A stretch of 64,000 bases of DNA from Cruorifilaria tuberocauda (GCA_013365365.1 JABVXU010000105.1:74501-138500); one strand, 5' to 3'; positions 43,801-58,448 are shown, numbered from the stretch's first letter. Numbers and translations: made by a program. Notes: a model not told the origin generated them from the letters alone.

Positions 43801-46800
43801 TGTACAATTCAGATCCATATAAATCAATTTTATGAACTTAATTCTAGCAAATAAAATCCATATATTTAATAAAGCTTACTCTTCAAGTTTGTGTCGAGCA
43901 TTAGTGACGTCTTGAAGACGTTGTTTAATATTTTCTGATGCATAGTGATGGCTATTCAATAACTGATTACCAAACTGCTCGAATACCTCGAATGTCGCAG
44001 CTCGTGAATCAATTTCTGTTCTATATTCTTGGTGACGTTCCAGCAGTGCTTCCGCTCCAGTAACGTCATTTGCAAGTTCATCACTTGACACTGAAAATGA
44101 TAGTTTCGTTTGGCTAAGAAATCCAAATTATAAATATTGAATTTATAATCCGTTTATATATTCAAAGTACTTGGTTTGACACGTTTTATCAAAAATCGAT
44201 TGAACTTTCCCAGAGAATGAGATATTCCTAGCACAAAAGCAATTTGAAGCGAACCGAGTTTTCATACCATTTCTAATCTTTTAAATATTCAATTCGAGGA
44301 ATACAATAAAAACCATAATAAACTATAGTTTAATGAAATGAAAAAAACAACTATAACTACCCATCACTTCTAAACAAATTTTACGATTGATTAAAAGTTG
44401 TTTTTACCTAATATCAAAATGTACGGATCTCTTTAACATTAGGATAAGAAAATATGTATTTTTCAATCAACCAATCAGTTACCGAGTTGGTTCATTGCTG
44501 CAGTCCATTGCATCAAATCACGAAAATCGGATAGAAAGCGTTGGTAATCATAACTGTCCAAGAGCTTCTCTTTACGGTCATTTGCTTTGGCAGTAAGACG
44601 ATTCCACTGTTCGCTTAGTTCTCTTTGCAAATCATAGATTTGTTCTGCCGCTTCTGGATGGGTTTGTCGCAAACGATTCGCTTTTTCATCTAACGTTTTA
44701 ATCTAAAACAATGGATTGAAAATATTATTGAATTATATTATTTATGTTATATTCCGTACTTCAAAACAATGATGTCAGAAAATTGTCGAGTTTTTGCATT
44801 TCTTTATATAATAATAAAATACCATATTAAGTTAATAAAAATGACGTAGGTACAAATTTCTGTTAGTCATATTATTATTATAAATGAATATACCTTATCA
44901 CCCAATGCCGCCAAATCACGTTCAACACCTTCATGCTTCCTTTGTAATGCCTGAACCGATCGTAAATCACGGCCAAAATCTTCCGAATCAAGCGCTTCAT
45001 CTTTCTCTACGATCCAGTCTTTCGTTTCATCAACGTCTCGATGGAACCGCTGAACTTCATGAGCTGAACCAAGCTGCTGCTCACGTTGCTCTGTCTGCTC
45101 TTCTAATGCTCGCCAACGGGCATTCAAATCCTCAAAAGGATAAATTACCGACATAAAAATTTTTAAAAAAGAGATAAATGTTCTCTAGATGAAGTGTCAT
45201 TTCAAAAAAAAAAATTATGTCCACACATTTAATAAACTAAAAATAACATTGGTAACAGAGAACGATAGATATTTGAAAGCCATTATTGGTAATAAATGAT
45301 TTACAAATGAATGTAGCTACTAATTTCTAGACATCATTTGTTTTACGGAACGAGCGATTCTCTATACCTCAATTTGTTGTCGAATTCGTACGGCTGTCTC
45401 AGTTTGTCCAACCGCTGTTAGTGCTGTTGCTATTTGATTCATTTCTTGCAGTCGTACTTCATTTGCCTTAAGATCGCCCTTGAAATCATCAAATTTCTTT
45501 TGTAATACTTCCACTTGTTCCAGATCGGTACCAATTTCCTGCTGAGCAGCAACTGTTTCCTGAAAACAATCAACATCAATTATAAAGTGATTAGGAATAG
45601 TCAACAGTCATAATTCAGTCATCTCGAAAAATCTTTCATTTCCAGTGACTTAAATTGAATATCTCATTTCATAGAATTGGTATTTCTTACAGTATAAAAT
45701 ACTGCGTAATTTTTTTTCATATCATCTGATAGTAAAACCGATAGTAAAACTGATAGTATATGCACACTATTATATTAAATAGTGAAGGATGAAATCAAAT
45801 TATTCTTGACATAGTTTAAAGTAATAAATCAATCACTAAAGACCGGAGTAATATCAGTGGCCAGGTCATCTTTTTATCATCTCTTGTGACTATCTATTCA
45901 TGCTTCACAATCTTAAAATCGCTCTACTAATAACAAAATTGTCATACCCTCGAACGTATCCATTCCGCTAAATCATTAGCTTCACGAAGCAATTGATAGC
46001 CTTTGCAAGCTTCTTCAAGTTTTCGCTTCCTTGTATCACCAAGTAAAACAAGTTTATGATACTGGTCTTCAATTTCCCCCTGTTTAGAACCAATTATTGA
46101 TGGACCCTATAAATAATTATATTCAAATAATGGAACTTATTTAAATCAAACATTCATGGATTCAATTTTAACATTATGAGAGATCCCGAAACAATAGTCC
46201 AGAAATAAGAATTTTTCCTAAAGTGTGTCTAGGTTTCATAATTCACATATGTAAGCTTCAGAAAGATCCAAAGCAATTAGAAATTACAGTATCATTTCAC
46301 TGAATATGTTGAGCATAAAATGAGGAATAACCATTGAAATAAGTTACAAATGAGTGTTAAGTTTTCACTATCTGACAATAAGTTTGAGTTTATGGTCTAT
46401 TTTTTAAATAAATGAAATATAAATACGGAACAATTTCTGTATAACTATAATTACCTGTTCAGATACAGCTCTTTGTGCAGCACCTGCTTCAACTTTCTTT
46501 ACATAAGCAGCAGGAACAAAGCCCTGACGATCATTTACCTCCACTTTCCACCAATCCTGAGAAACGAATGTGATGAGGTAAAAAAAAAATCAAGATACGG
46601 ATAAATAATTTGCAGCAATGGTGAGTTGAAGAATAATTATTTCAGCTTAAAATTTAAACAATCACTTCCAAAAGAATACCTTATTTGATGAGTTTAACAG
46701 CGTAATGACATCACCCTTTTTGATCGAAACTTCCCTTGGCGATTTCTCCGTATAATCGTATAATGCCATAACACATTCTCGTCCAAGCTGTCCGCCTGAA

Positions 46801-49800
46801 TGTTCTTGATATTTGCATTGAAGAGCTTGTTTACGCAATTCCTGAAATCCATTTCAGATCCAGTAAACCTTTCCAGCCAGGATAAATCTTGAGATCATAA
46901 ATTACATGATGTGCAATACACTACTAAAAAAAATAATCCAGCTTTTGAGAAATTTCATCACTTTTTTTTTGAATCTGAATTTCTTCTTACATCAATTGTC
47001 GATTTGAAAGCTTCCAAATCGGACATCAAAGCACGATGCTTCTTAAGTAACGATTCTGCACTATCCTCATCTTTACCATAATCAGTACTGCCAACAACTG
47101 GTTCTTTCTCACGCATCCAAGATCCTGCCTCATTCGCATCAGCCAGATATTGATGAGCCTTAAATAAAATTAACTTTATTTTTGAAATATAATATTGGTT
47201 TTTCAATTCAGTTTCTTTGAAAACATATGAAGATTTCTTTTAATATTTTCCGCTCCTCTAGCATTGAAATGTGAATGCGGCCATTATTCAAATTTAAATA
47301 AAAAATTGTAAAAAGAATAAAAAGTAACATTGTCACGTAGACCGTCGTCAAAAGACAATTGTCTTCTATTACCTGTAATGAATCATCTAAATCCTGCCGA
47401 CGCTTATCAGCTTTTGTCTTTAAATTTCTCCAGCCATCCCGCAACTGTGCAAGCTTTTCACGAATATCTACAGCGAGGAAATGACCTTGCTGAACCATTG
47501 CTTCTGCTGCTTCACTAACAGCTTCAATTTGTGGCTCATGATTTGCAATCTCAGCAATCAGGGCTTGCTGTTTTTTGATCAAATTCTGAACACCGATTAG
47601 GTCACGGCCTGCAAAAAAAAAGATCAATACTTTTCTAATCAGGCAGAGCATAGTAGTTTGCACCTTTAAATTACATTTCGATATATTTAAAATATTTGTA
47701 ATTTAGAAAAAATTACAAACGCACTAGAACTACATAACGGGGACTTTGATTTTACCTCGATTTGAACTAGCAGCAATTTGTTCCTTTTCTCGAATCCATG
47801 CTAACTCATCATCAATATCTCTAAACAACTGGTTACCCCGAAGTGATTCGGCCAATTTGTCTTTTCTTGCATTCAATGGATCACGTAATGCCTCATATCT
47901 GTAGTTTTGAATGTTGAGTTTTGAATTATGATAATCTCAAAGGAAAAAAAAAACTCATATCTATTTGCTTTAATCATTTTATACCAATAAATAAACTTTC
48001 TATGTTAAAAAAGTAGAAGAATTTCAATTCATATCAATCGCATTAAATCTCTTCCTCATTTAAGTAGGTTGAAGAATGCAAGTATGGATATGAAATAGTG
48101 TAACAGTGACTAAGAAGCTGAACATTAGAATATATCTTACAGTCACATATTACAGTAATGTTATTAAAAAACCTTGAACGCAGTGCTTCTTCCTTCCGCA
48201 AAATCATAGGTGCATCAAAATGTCCACTATCATGGAACGCTTTTGCTTGTTTTCTGACAACATCAATACGGTCCTGATGAGCATTATAATCACTTTCCAA
48301 AAGTCCAAGTTTCTTTTGAAGATTTTGTACAGAAATCAAATCCTTTCCATAATCTTCAGATGCAAGCTGCCCTTCCAATTCACTCAACCATAATTCGATA
48401 TCTTCAACATTCCTGAAATAAGCCTTTCTAAAAATAAGCGGAAAAGAATTTGAGTTAATGTGCAAAAATAACACAAAAATTTTACTACACTCTAATATTT
48501 AACGTTTCTTCAACTAACTGTTGAAACGAAAAAATGAAAAATCAATCTTAAGTTAAATCGGCGAGTGGATTAAACTAATTCATATGTATTACAACCTGTT
48601 AAATTGTTGTTGGTCTCCCGCTTCTTTCAATTTTGCACCTTTTTTGGCAGTTGCGTCGACCAAATCATCCCACATACCATTCACCTCGTCTAAACGTCTC
48701 TTTACATGCGGTGCAGCATAGTGCTTCTCTTTAATCAGTGAACCTCCTACTACATTAATATCATCCAAACGATTTTTATTTGCCTTCAGTTCTTGCTCGT
48801 AATTCAAATGCTTTTGCAGTTTTCCCCTAAAAAATTAAATATTATATTTTCTGAGATGAAATAACCAATATATGATAAATTCGTGTTAATGAAATATGTA
48901 CATATGGAGCCGAATAACTAAATATATAAATAATAGACCTGATGTTAGTAGGATCAAGATACGAATCATCTTTAGCCGTTTTCAATTTCTCTTTTATCCA
49001 ACCAACCATTTCATCACAATCACGGTCGAATTGTTGCACTCTGTAAGAATTTTCAAGTTGGTGCCGCCGTTCTGATGCCTAAAAAATCTAGTATTATTTT
49101 CCACATCGGATGTCTAAAAAAGACAATATTATTTCCGCATTAAATGAAAGTATATTGGAAAATTACAGAAACTTGTATGCTAATCCAGAATAATTCGGAT
49201 GCTTAGTGATGAGTTTGCAATAAACGGGAAATGCAAAAAAGATTGTACGTCTTGGATTTTCATACTTGTTAATTTTACCTTTTTCATGAGCTGTTTTCGA
49301 CGGTCTAGAAGCGATGCTCGTCGACGAGCAACGTCATCAGCCGCGTAATGCTGTCCTTGTATCAATTTTGTAGCGAATTCATCTAAGGCATTGATTTTTT
49401 CCTCTTGTGCAGCCAGGGATTTTTCGAAATCTTCATGCTTTTTAATTAATGACTCAACACTATCCAAACTATCACCCAAATCATCATTTGATAGAAAGGC
49501 TTCCTGTTTTGTCATCCATGTTTCAGCCTGAAAAGGTAATGCTTGAAGTTGTACTATGATCCCACAATGGCATGCAAAGAAAAGATGATGTAGTGTTGCT
49601 CGCATATTTGTAAGTACTTAGGATAGTAATGATTACAAATACCCATTAGTTCCCAAGACTATTCTATTCTAGTACTTCAAACCAATGCATTAATGCATAA
49701 ATGCATTAATCCACTAAAATCTTCAGCTGAATAACTTGTGGTGCGATGCGAAGGAATATCATTTGATACATTATCTAAAAATAAGCTATCAACACACGAA

Positions 49801-52800
49801 AATCACCTGTTCGGTGTCACGATAAAACAACTGCAAATCCATGCACTGTTCATAAAGTATTCGTCGCTCTTCCCATAATGAAAGCAAGCTTGCTTTTTCT
49901 TCCGCCAAATGTGTCAACTTTTCCCGAACTTCATTAGATTGTTCGACTGCTTCATCCAGCAGTTTTTGTCCAGCTTCTGCTGTTTGCATAAAACTATCCT
50001 CTCTGGCATCAATTTCACCCTGAAACCATAAAAAGTAAACAAATAAAAAATTTGACTTATTGAGAAGTATTATTCTAATAATCGTTACATTCTGCAGTTA
50101 CAAAGATAATAAATTGCTAATAAATAACCCGGTGTTCTTGATGGCTTTCAAGCAAAGCCTCGGCGCCTGCAACATCCTTGGCTAATTCATCAGCAGATAT
50201 CACCGCTTTCATATCATTAATCCAAGAGCAAAGGTCGCGATAATCCGCCAAGAACCTGAAACTTATAAAATTATAAAACTTATAAAATATCGATAAAACT
50301 AGCCTCATGTTAGTAATGTTTGACCTTCCCAATAATAGTGTTTTCATGTCACGGATTCTTAATATGATCTAAAATTCAATTTGACTGAATTTCATTAACA
50401 AATTTTTATTGAATACTGAACCGATGAAGATTGTATGAACGATCCAGCCCATCTTTACGAGCTTGAGCCTTCCGCTTCAATGCTGCCCATTGGTCTTTTG
50501 CTTCGTTCATTTTTGCAGTTATTGCATCGGCTCGATCTGAATGAACCTGGGCAAGTCGTTCCGCTTCCGTCGATAGTGAAGTCATCTGGAAGGAACTTTT
50601 ATAACTGAAATTTACCATTCATTCTAAACGCCGTCACAAAAATGTAACATGGTAGCTAAACACAATCCTCAAATTGTACTCATATTCCAATTTTTTATCT
50701 TAATATAAGAATCAGTGTGAGATGAAATACATGGCTTCAGTAACTAAAAAGAAATTGTGCTGCTCAACACATATGACACCAACAAACATAAAGCTGAATT
50801 GGGACTAAAATTCCGGTTATTTCAATGATTTCAGAATCAAAAAGCAATTAGAAATGAAAAACCTTAGCATCTAAAGCAGCTAAATCACGTTCAGTTCCTT
50901 CGTGTTTACGTTGCAATGCTTGTACATTGTTGAGATCTCGTCCATAATCATCCGACGATAGAGTGGCATCTTTTTCACCAATCCAAGCCAATGTTTCGTC
51001 AATGTCGCGGTTGAAACGTTGCACCTGATGTGCACCGAATAAACCTTCTCGTCTATAAAATTGCAATTTTTTGAAATTTTTAGATCTTGGAATTTAAGAG
51101 TATTCACTTTCTAGATAGGTTCTTCGTTTCTGAAATAGGTTAATTCCAAAAAACACGACACTTGCTAAAATACCTGCAAAAATAAAGCCTTACCGAGTAG
51201 CAGCAAGAGTATTAAGACGATGCCAAGCATCATTAACTTCGTCCTTTTTTCGACTGATCGCTTCATATTCTGTATGACCTTCGTCAATAAGCTTGTCGGC
51301 TGCCTGGTTAACTTCTGTGATACGATATTGATGGTTGCCCAGTTCTTTCAAAAATTCTTCGAATTTTCGTTGTAAAACCTGAACAGTGATGAACATGAAT
51401 AATCTTTATGATGCTGTACAAGAAATTGTATTAAAAAAAGCTGTTTCATTCAAAGCTTTTAAAAGTAGCAAACCTCAACATGCTCCAGATCTTGACCAAA
51501 ATCTTCAGCAGTAACGAAAGCCTCTTTATCACGGATCCAATAAAGTACTTCATCGCACTGTCTCATAAATTGCAAGAGTTTCAAAGCTTGCTGAAGCCTA
51601 ATACCTTTGTCTTTCAATTTGAAAAACAACTGATCCCACAACGAATGGAGTTCGTGGAGTCGTCTCTGAAAGTGAAAGATGTCATTTTATACCAAAAGGA
51701 TCGCTTAACTCATAAATTCCTTAAAACAAAAAAAAATTTGCTCTTACAAGCTTGGAACCAATGAAAAATCTGTAGTCATGCTAAAGTTAATTGTCTATTT
51801 TAGTAATCTGAAGCGCCTTAACTTCTCTCTCATCCGTAATTCCGATCCAGCTGAAATCTCCTTCAACAAAATATCTGCCTGCCACTTTTCTTATTCGGAC
51901 GGAAATCTATGACTTTCAAATATAAAACTTTTCTTCCATATTTTACACTGCACTAATATTAATGAAAAATAATAAAACATTCAGAGTATCATTCATATGT
52001 GGAAGACCCACTCACCTTGATGATATCTGAAGCAAAATGATGATGCTGTATCATATCAGTACCGGTTTTATCAAGCTGCGCTATAGCATTTGAATGTGCA
52101 TGGACTTCAGCCTCAAATGCTTCATGCTTCTGGATTTTTGCCTGCAATCCTGGATATGATAATTGCTTCGAAAAAATTCCGAATGATTTTTCACATTGAA
52201 CAATGATTACCCGTCTTTCAAAACTGTTATACTTTTTATCTTTAAAAAACTTCAGAAAAGTGTGATTTGATGAGAAATGCACGGACCTGCAAATTAGTTG
52301 GATCTCGAAATGATTCTTCTGATGCTGTTTGCAGCTTTTCAAGTATCCAAATTTCCAATTCGTCCGCATCTCGTTTGAAATACTGGAATTGTCGTGCTTC
52401 TTCCAGGCGATCGCGTTTAGCGCGAGCAAACTCTTTGAACTGTGCATAATGTCCAAGCACTTCAGCTCGTCGATTCTGTAAAAAGTAGCTAAAAAGGCTA
52501 AAGAAGAAAAAGAAACATTATGCATGCTTTTATGAATCGTCTAAAAAATGTTTGCATATCTAAACAACTAAATATTACTTCACAAGTTTTTTTAACGTGT
52601 ATGTGCTTTCACTTCTTGTGATCCACATAATTTCTCACTTTCCTAATTATTTCATATGATTCATTCATATTTCATATTTTCCACAAAATCTCAATAAAAG
52701 AGTGCGGTAATAAGCTCTACTAAGTCCCAAACTAAATGATAAAAATCATCAAAGCGATAGCTGACAAATTCAATATGTCGTGCAAACAGAGTTGGTAGAA

Positions 52801-52975
52801 ATTTAGATTTCTCAATGTTCAAGCTCATTTTTTGATCCTTCATGACTGTTAATATTTATTAATAAATTGATTAGATAAAATTAACCTGAATATCCTCTGC
52901 AGTTTCAAGAATTTTAATTTCCTGCGGTGGTGGTACCTCAAGAACAGGTTCCGGTGGTGATGCTGATGCAGCCAT
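37898..52975 (-). CDS. spc-1: Alpha-spectrin, 2426 aa, 38 exons, complete
   Basis: Pairs with beta-spectrin to form the membrane skeleton. N-terminus [10 protein letters not shown].., then triple-helical spectrin repeats with the usual W-x-x-x-K/L..D motifs, an SH3 domain at about residues 988-1042 (ALYDY 992-996, [13 protein letters not shown]), more repeats, and C-terminal EF-hands. EF2 loop [12 protein letters not shown] (2332-2343) is canonical; EF1 (2289-2300) is degenerate. No calpain/calmodulin insert as in vertebrate alpha-II. Exons, 5' to 3': 52975-52886, 52475-52287, 52141-52016, 51665-51474, 51378-51194, 51052-50863, 50585-50422, 50255-50129, 50019-49807, 49527-49279, 49078-48939, 48826-48596, 48427-48173, 47898-47756, 47608-47373, 47158-46991, 46841-46680, 46556-46455, 46106-45948, 45559-45368, 45130-44894, 44702-44483, 44090-43880, 43702-43531, 43424-43023, 42831-42675, 42415-42231, 41805-41684, 41592-41350, 41211-40992, 40865-40694, 40549-40230, 39974-39711, 39579-39406, 39153-39050, 38907-38754, 38659-38378, 38026-37898. 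All phases agree and the total length fits C. elegans SPC-1. Confidence 0.97.
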
Positions 52976-53036
52976 TGCTTCTTACTGTCAATTATTCTCT
53001 ACGTTTTAATAGTCTAATTTGATATTCGCAACCAAA

Positions 53037-53038
53037 CT
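53037..53038 (-). promoter_or_regulatory. Probable 5' leader acceptor of alpha-spectrin
   Basis: On the minus strand TTTATTTCAG precedes a 61-nt non-coding leader and the ATG at 52975. It may be a spliced-leader site or join an untranslated first exon. Confidence 0.4.
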
Positions 53039-53159
53039 GAAATAAAGAGCAATAAGGGAAAAAAAATTTCGATTAAAAATTAGCATCGTTCAAATATATA
53101 GTAAAAAATTTCAATATGAATCAACAATTTACACTTTTTCCATTACTCTTATACACTTA

Positions 53160-53225
53160 TGCACACACACACACACACAGAACACAGATACACACACACA
53201 CATACATACATACATACCATACATA
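53160..53225. repeat. CA/TACA microsatellite
   Basis: (CA)n followed by (CATA)n about 200 bp upstream of the spectrin start. A second similar tract is at 53366-53435. Confidence 0.85.
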
Positions 53226-56200
53226 CATATTCACTGTTTATTTTATACTAATCGTCGTTAGAATGATAATGGCCAAATGAAAAGATCTGTTTAGACAAAG
53301 AGACAAAGAGAAGGACGAATGTGATGAAAAAGTGATATGAAATTCGACCGCCTTTAGCTGTAGCCATACACATACGCATACATACACGTATGCACACATA
53401 CATACACATATGCAGATACATACATACACATACGATGATGTTTTGGAATAATTTGAAAAGGGAAAGAGGACTAATATCGATGTTTCAATGAGTAATGAAG
53501 AGATGAGTGTATGTTGTCGATTTCATTTATATGCGTGCGTATATATGCGCGTGCGTGCGTGATAATAGCTATCCCAATACACATATTTCAATTTTTCATG
53601 AAATAACGAACCTATTATAAATTCATGGCGGTCAAAATGATTAATATATGTTAAAGCAGGCTGTTTAGTTACTAGAAATTATACTTTATTAATAATTGTT
53701 GTTTTCAATAAGTTAGCAAATCTGATGCTTGCTGATGTGTAATGAAAGTTAAAATGATAAATCTGGTGCTTGCTGATATGTGTGTGATGAAAGTTAAACA
53801 ACACACACAGACATATACGAAATACACGAAAGCGTTATACATATGTAAAATTGTTTTGAAATAATCTGAACAGGAAAAGAACTAATTGTGACAACGAATA
53901 ATTTCACTCTTTTTCCAGTACTCACCAATTTTGTTTTATTTTAATTAAATGAAATAATATTTTGTATGTAAACATTCTTCATATGCAAAATTTTTGTTAT
54001 GTGTAAATTTTGCTTTTGCTAGAACAATCGTATATACATTAAAAAGATGATAAGTATGGTTGATATGGTTATTACTGTATTAAATATTTAGTCTATTTGT
54101 TTTTCACTATTATTCTGTTGAAGTTTTTATGCTTAAAATTAAATTACACAACAACAGCAACATTTACTACTGCCATTACTATTCCTGCTAACAATAGATG
54201 GTAATGAGGAAGTGATGAGAGATTAAAGTAGAAAATGATTAGTTTCGATTCCGTCTTAATCCATCTCTCTTAGTCGTCTTCAATATTTCCATTTTTCATA
54301 AAAAAGAACAGTTGGTGGTATAAGCCAAAATTATTTACTACAATTGTTTTCTAAGCCAACCCTTCCAGTGGCATGCCGTGCATACGCTAATTTAATAATT
54401 TGAAAGGGAGAGAGAAAGAAAGAGAGGAAGAGGATGGATTAAGATCTCTTCGTAAAGGTTTACAACCCATTTAGCTAATTGACGGAATAGAAAAGTTTGT
54501 GACATCAATTGAATGAACCAGTTTTCTGGAAATCGGTGCAAAGATCATCGGCAAGTAAATACTAAGAATATCATAAGGAATGACGAATTGATGAAAAAGT
54601 ATACAATAGCTAACATTAGGTAAACAAATTCGTCTTAAAAAGTACCTGGTACTAACGATTTTCTCATTAGAAAAATTATTCAGCATATCGTAAAATTATT
54701 TAAATCTTAATCACAATTATTTATAACTGCTTTACTATTCATTATATTTATTATACCTGTGATTATTTATACTTATTATTAAATTATATGTATCTTGCTG
54801 CATTTATTTCAAATTATAGCTGTTTATGGGAGTTTTCCTACACTTCAATCATTTAATTTGTAAGTTAAAATAGATGGACAAGATTATTTTTAAAGTAGAT
54901 AACTCAGGAAGCTAAATTAACTATGTTAAATGTCATATACTTGTGTAGTGCAGCAGAAAAAGTAATACAAAAATCCGAAATATTTCGGAATTTAAGCGTA
55001 CGAATTGAAAAGAAAGTTATGCATGATATCTTATGAATATCACTGTAATCATTGAACTGACTGATGACTGTGACAATATTGCGCATAAGAGATGACCGAA
55101 TTAGATATACTTCTGTATGAATTGCTTTTTGTAATTCAACATAACTGGTAAGAATAAAAAATTGTCATGTAAAAAGGAATAACTATTTAAAAAATAATAA
55201 TTTTATTACAAAATACGAGATAAATACAACTGAAAACTATTTACAAATATAATGTCAGACAGATTCTTTCAGTGAATGCTGGCAACTGTCAAAGAAAAAT
55301 ATCTATGGATGGCTAGGATAAAAACCAATAATACAAGACTATAAAAGATACTATCTGCGGAGCATTACAAATATGTCAAGTAAATTCCGGAATGAAACCC
55401 GAAAGCATCCGAATTAATGCGCTATGCAAATAACCAAAAATAATTTTAAAAGTTATTTAAATATTTAAAACATAGAATCGCCATGTAATAAATATACCGT
55501 TAAATGAATTTCATCTGTTTTTATTTTAAAATATAAATTTTTGCATATTTTTGAATGATTGAAATTGATACATCAAAAGTTTAAAAACTCAACTCGCACT
55601 ATTTGAAATTTTGCATTTTCAAAAAACTCTCTTTCAACAGTGTATCTTCTTTGCAATTCCATAACCCAATCTTTTCAGACTACTTGCCGGAAATTCAAAT
55701 TATTGGAGTAGTTTGTAACAACTAACATTTCCACTAAAGAAATTCTTCCTTGTTATTTTTGTTAGTGTTATCATCGAATTTCTTTGTCATATGAACTGCT
55801 TCCTTTACTGTTATAGAAACTGATACTGATAATTATTGTTGCTTATCATAGTTTTTGTTATTACAGTAAGTCCATTTGCTTCTTTGCTTCTTTTAATACA
55901 GAAAATTTCCAGAATACCATTAGACATTTATATTCCATGTATAACTAGACAATTCTCTGTTCACTAATAATTTCGTGCAATAATGACCTCACAAACTTCT
56001 ATGCATAGTTAGCTTCATTAAAAAGGATCGATTGACCTTTCCCATAAACAAAAGAGTTGAGGAAACAAATATAATCGATTAAAATTCAAGTCAAATATAA
56101 TAGTCACCACAACGAGAAGCATTCACCCTCGATAAGGAGAGCAATCAGTTAATCGATCATCATTATCACAACTTAGCTAAATTGCGTCGTAACGTCATAA

Positions 56201-56920
56201 CCACGTGAAACCTTTCCGTCAAACCCTTACTTACAATTTGAATGTGCCAAACAAAGAAAGTTCACAACATTGTCGTACAACAACAACACACGTCTCAATT
56301 GGAGATAACACGCAACGAACCGGAAAACCATCTGTAACACGTGCGTGGAGCGGTGTGCAAATTTCGTCCTTTCATTTAAACGATTGAGTGGGTGTTAAAT
56401 TTAGCTTCATTGCGACTGAGACGTTCGGGAATCCCGAGATTCTCTCCTTACCGGATATGATTACATTGTTTCTTTTAGTACGGATATAAGATATAGCTAT
56501 ACTCTCCTTTATCCGATATGTAATATACACGATTCAATTTGGCGGTCGTCCAGGTCTACGATATGTATAAGCTCACTCAGCGTCCTTGTGCTATGCAGCA
56601 TTTTGTACTGTCCACAAACTAGGAGGGAAATTTTAAGGATCCGAAATTTATTTTCTCAGTTGTTTATTGATTAAATGATTTAATGATTAAAGTGTGTGGG
56701 AAGTAACATTTACGGAAATGATATACGTAACACTGTTTCAATTATCATATCGTACGAGTATTCACAGCTTTCTTGAACTATCACGTATTATCTATAATAT
56801 CGCTTATGGTTTCTAGTTGATTCGGATAATTATTGCATTTCGAAAATTTATCATTTCTAGAATTTATTTCGATTTAACATTCAATTCTTTCGCTTCGAAC
56901 TGGATCAAACAGTAGTGTTG

Positions 56921-57653
56921 ATGGACTATTTGGTAAAGCTGTTGGATTCAGTTTGTCCACCGAAAGGCCGTACAAGTGCTTCGTCAAGACCATCAAATAT
57001 TGCATCACTGGTAACTTATGGTATTAATAACCACCAGTAGTTTTCGAGACTAGCAACATATAATGTAATTTAAGCTCGTTAGAAGTTGAAGTTTAATTTT
57101 CTTGTTTACTTTTCTTAGCTATTTGTCCAGTAAAAACTCCAGACTAATCTTAGAATGATAATCGTTCATGATCTGAAAAATCTTGAGAATTTATACTTTC
57201 TGATTTTCTTGCCGTTTATCGTGAAATGCTTAAGCTTTTTGAAATGAAATGTTCCTTATAAGATGGATTATTCTTTTATTCCTTGTTGTTCTAATTTTAT
57301 AGGGTCTTATGAGTGAACCACATTTGGTCCGTCTAGCAGGTTTCTCTGGCGTTTTGGCAATATCACTTGGGGCGTATGGAGCACATGTTTTACGTGAAAG
57401 TGGAAGTACAGATGAGCGACGTGTACGTGCTTTCGAGACTGGTAATCGCTATCATTTGATACATTCAGTGACATTATTTCTTGCTAATAAGGCACGTTTT
57501 CCATGGCTTACTGTTTCGCTTTTACTTGGCGGTATGGCGGTGTTTTCGGGATCTTGCTACCACTACAGCATCACAGGCAAAGAAAATCTGAGAAAATACG
57601 CTCCTATTGGTGGCGTCATGTACATTCTAGCTTGGCTTTCGTTCCTACTTTGA
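56921..57653 (+). CDS. TMEM256: TMEM256 / DUF423 family small membrane protein, 146 aa
   Basis: Function of the family is poorly known. Exons 56921-57010 and 57303-57653, joined in phase 0. The second exon carries the family signature: LVRLAGFSGVLAISLGAYGAH (split here for length: residues from about 37), then RAFETGNRYHLIHSVTLF, then two further hydrophobic spans (about LTVSLLLGGMAVFSG and GGVMYILAWLSFLL). The order AYGAH..NRYH..HS..LF..AP.GG matches human TMEM256 (about 113 aa). The first exon adds about 32 residues, basic and Ser-rich near its end, before an internal Met in exon 2 that would give a family-sized product. An AATAAA at 57809 lies 156 nt after the stop. Identification is firm; the N-terminal start is less so. 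Confidence 0.88.
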
Positions 57654-58448
57654 TCAAATTTTGCCATTCTTTTTTGTGCTAAGTTTACGTTGGATTTAGC
57701 TGAAATATTTAGCATCTACCCCATTTCACCGACATTTGACTTTTTATTGTATGCCAGATTTATCTTATCGCTCTACAAAATTTTATCGCATCTGTTATAA
57801 TTCTCAGAAATAAATTTAATATATCTTAAAATCGTGCTGTTCTCTCTTAAAATGTTGAATTGTGCGATATGTATGTCTGTTTTTTTCAAAATGACGATTA
57901 ATTCATATTTATCTCCTTATTTTTCTACATTCTGGGGACCGTGGCTAACTTCTTGGATCCAAATTGCTGGAGCATTACCAGTTATTTAATAATGAACGAT
58001 TCCTCGTGACTACTAAGCAGGGCTTTGACCAACTTCATAGGCATATGAATAGCTTTGTATTCTGTTACTTTTTGTTTAAAGATATTCTGTCTAAACAATG
58101 CGCACACTACGCGTTTTCGTTAAGGGGGTATCCAAGTTATGTATAAATTCCGATGGAAATTTGTGTCGATATTTTCCTTGTGGAAAATACCCGGAAATAA
58201 TGAATACTTTTACCAAGAAGCTTGATAGTTTCCTAGATTTTCTTTAACAATTGATTTTGAATAGTAATGGAATTGGATAATTGAAATATAAATTATGAAT
58301 AATGAAATATGAATAGAATTGAATAATACCATCGAATACATTTTAAAATATCACAGTGAAGTCTGAAAAAATCTATAAACAGAAAGTGCGATAATGGAGA
58401 TCGAAACATAAAGGAAATGCATCATAAATATTACCCATTATGAACAAA
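57654..58448. other. Convergent gap between TMEM256 and SepSecS
   Basis: 3' untranslated sequence of both genes. No other gene seen. Confidence 0.55.
57809..57814 (+). terminator. Polyadenylation signal of TMEM256
   Basis: AATAAA hexamer 156 nt downstream of the stop codon in an AT-rich context. Confidence 0.55.

Larger units (their letters stand above)
52976..56920. other. Intergenic/upstream region of alpha-spectrin and TMEM256
   Basis: No coding exon recognised. A minus-strand acceptor CTTTATTTCAG at 53037-53038 would leave a 61-nt leader before the spectrin ATG. CA/TACA/GTGC microsatellites occupy 53160-53225, 53366-53435 and about 53530-53562, and a GA-rich tract lies at 54403-54433. 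The stretch about 56150-56640 is less AT-rich than its surroundings and carries two CACGTG palindromes (56202-56207, 56338-56343); it may be a promoter for the plus-strand gene at 56921. Confidence 0.5.

Noticed and set aside
53238..53429. Minus-strand Cys/Val/Tyr-rich frame
   Set aside because: It is a translation of the CA/TACA microsatellite.
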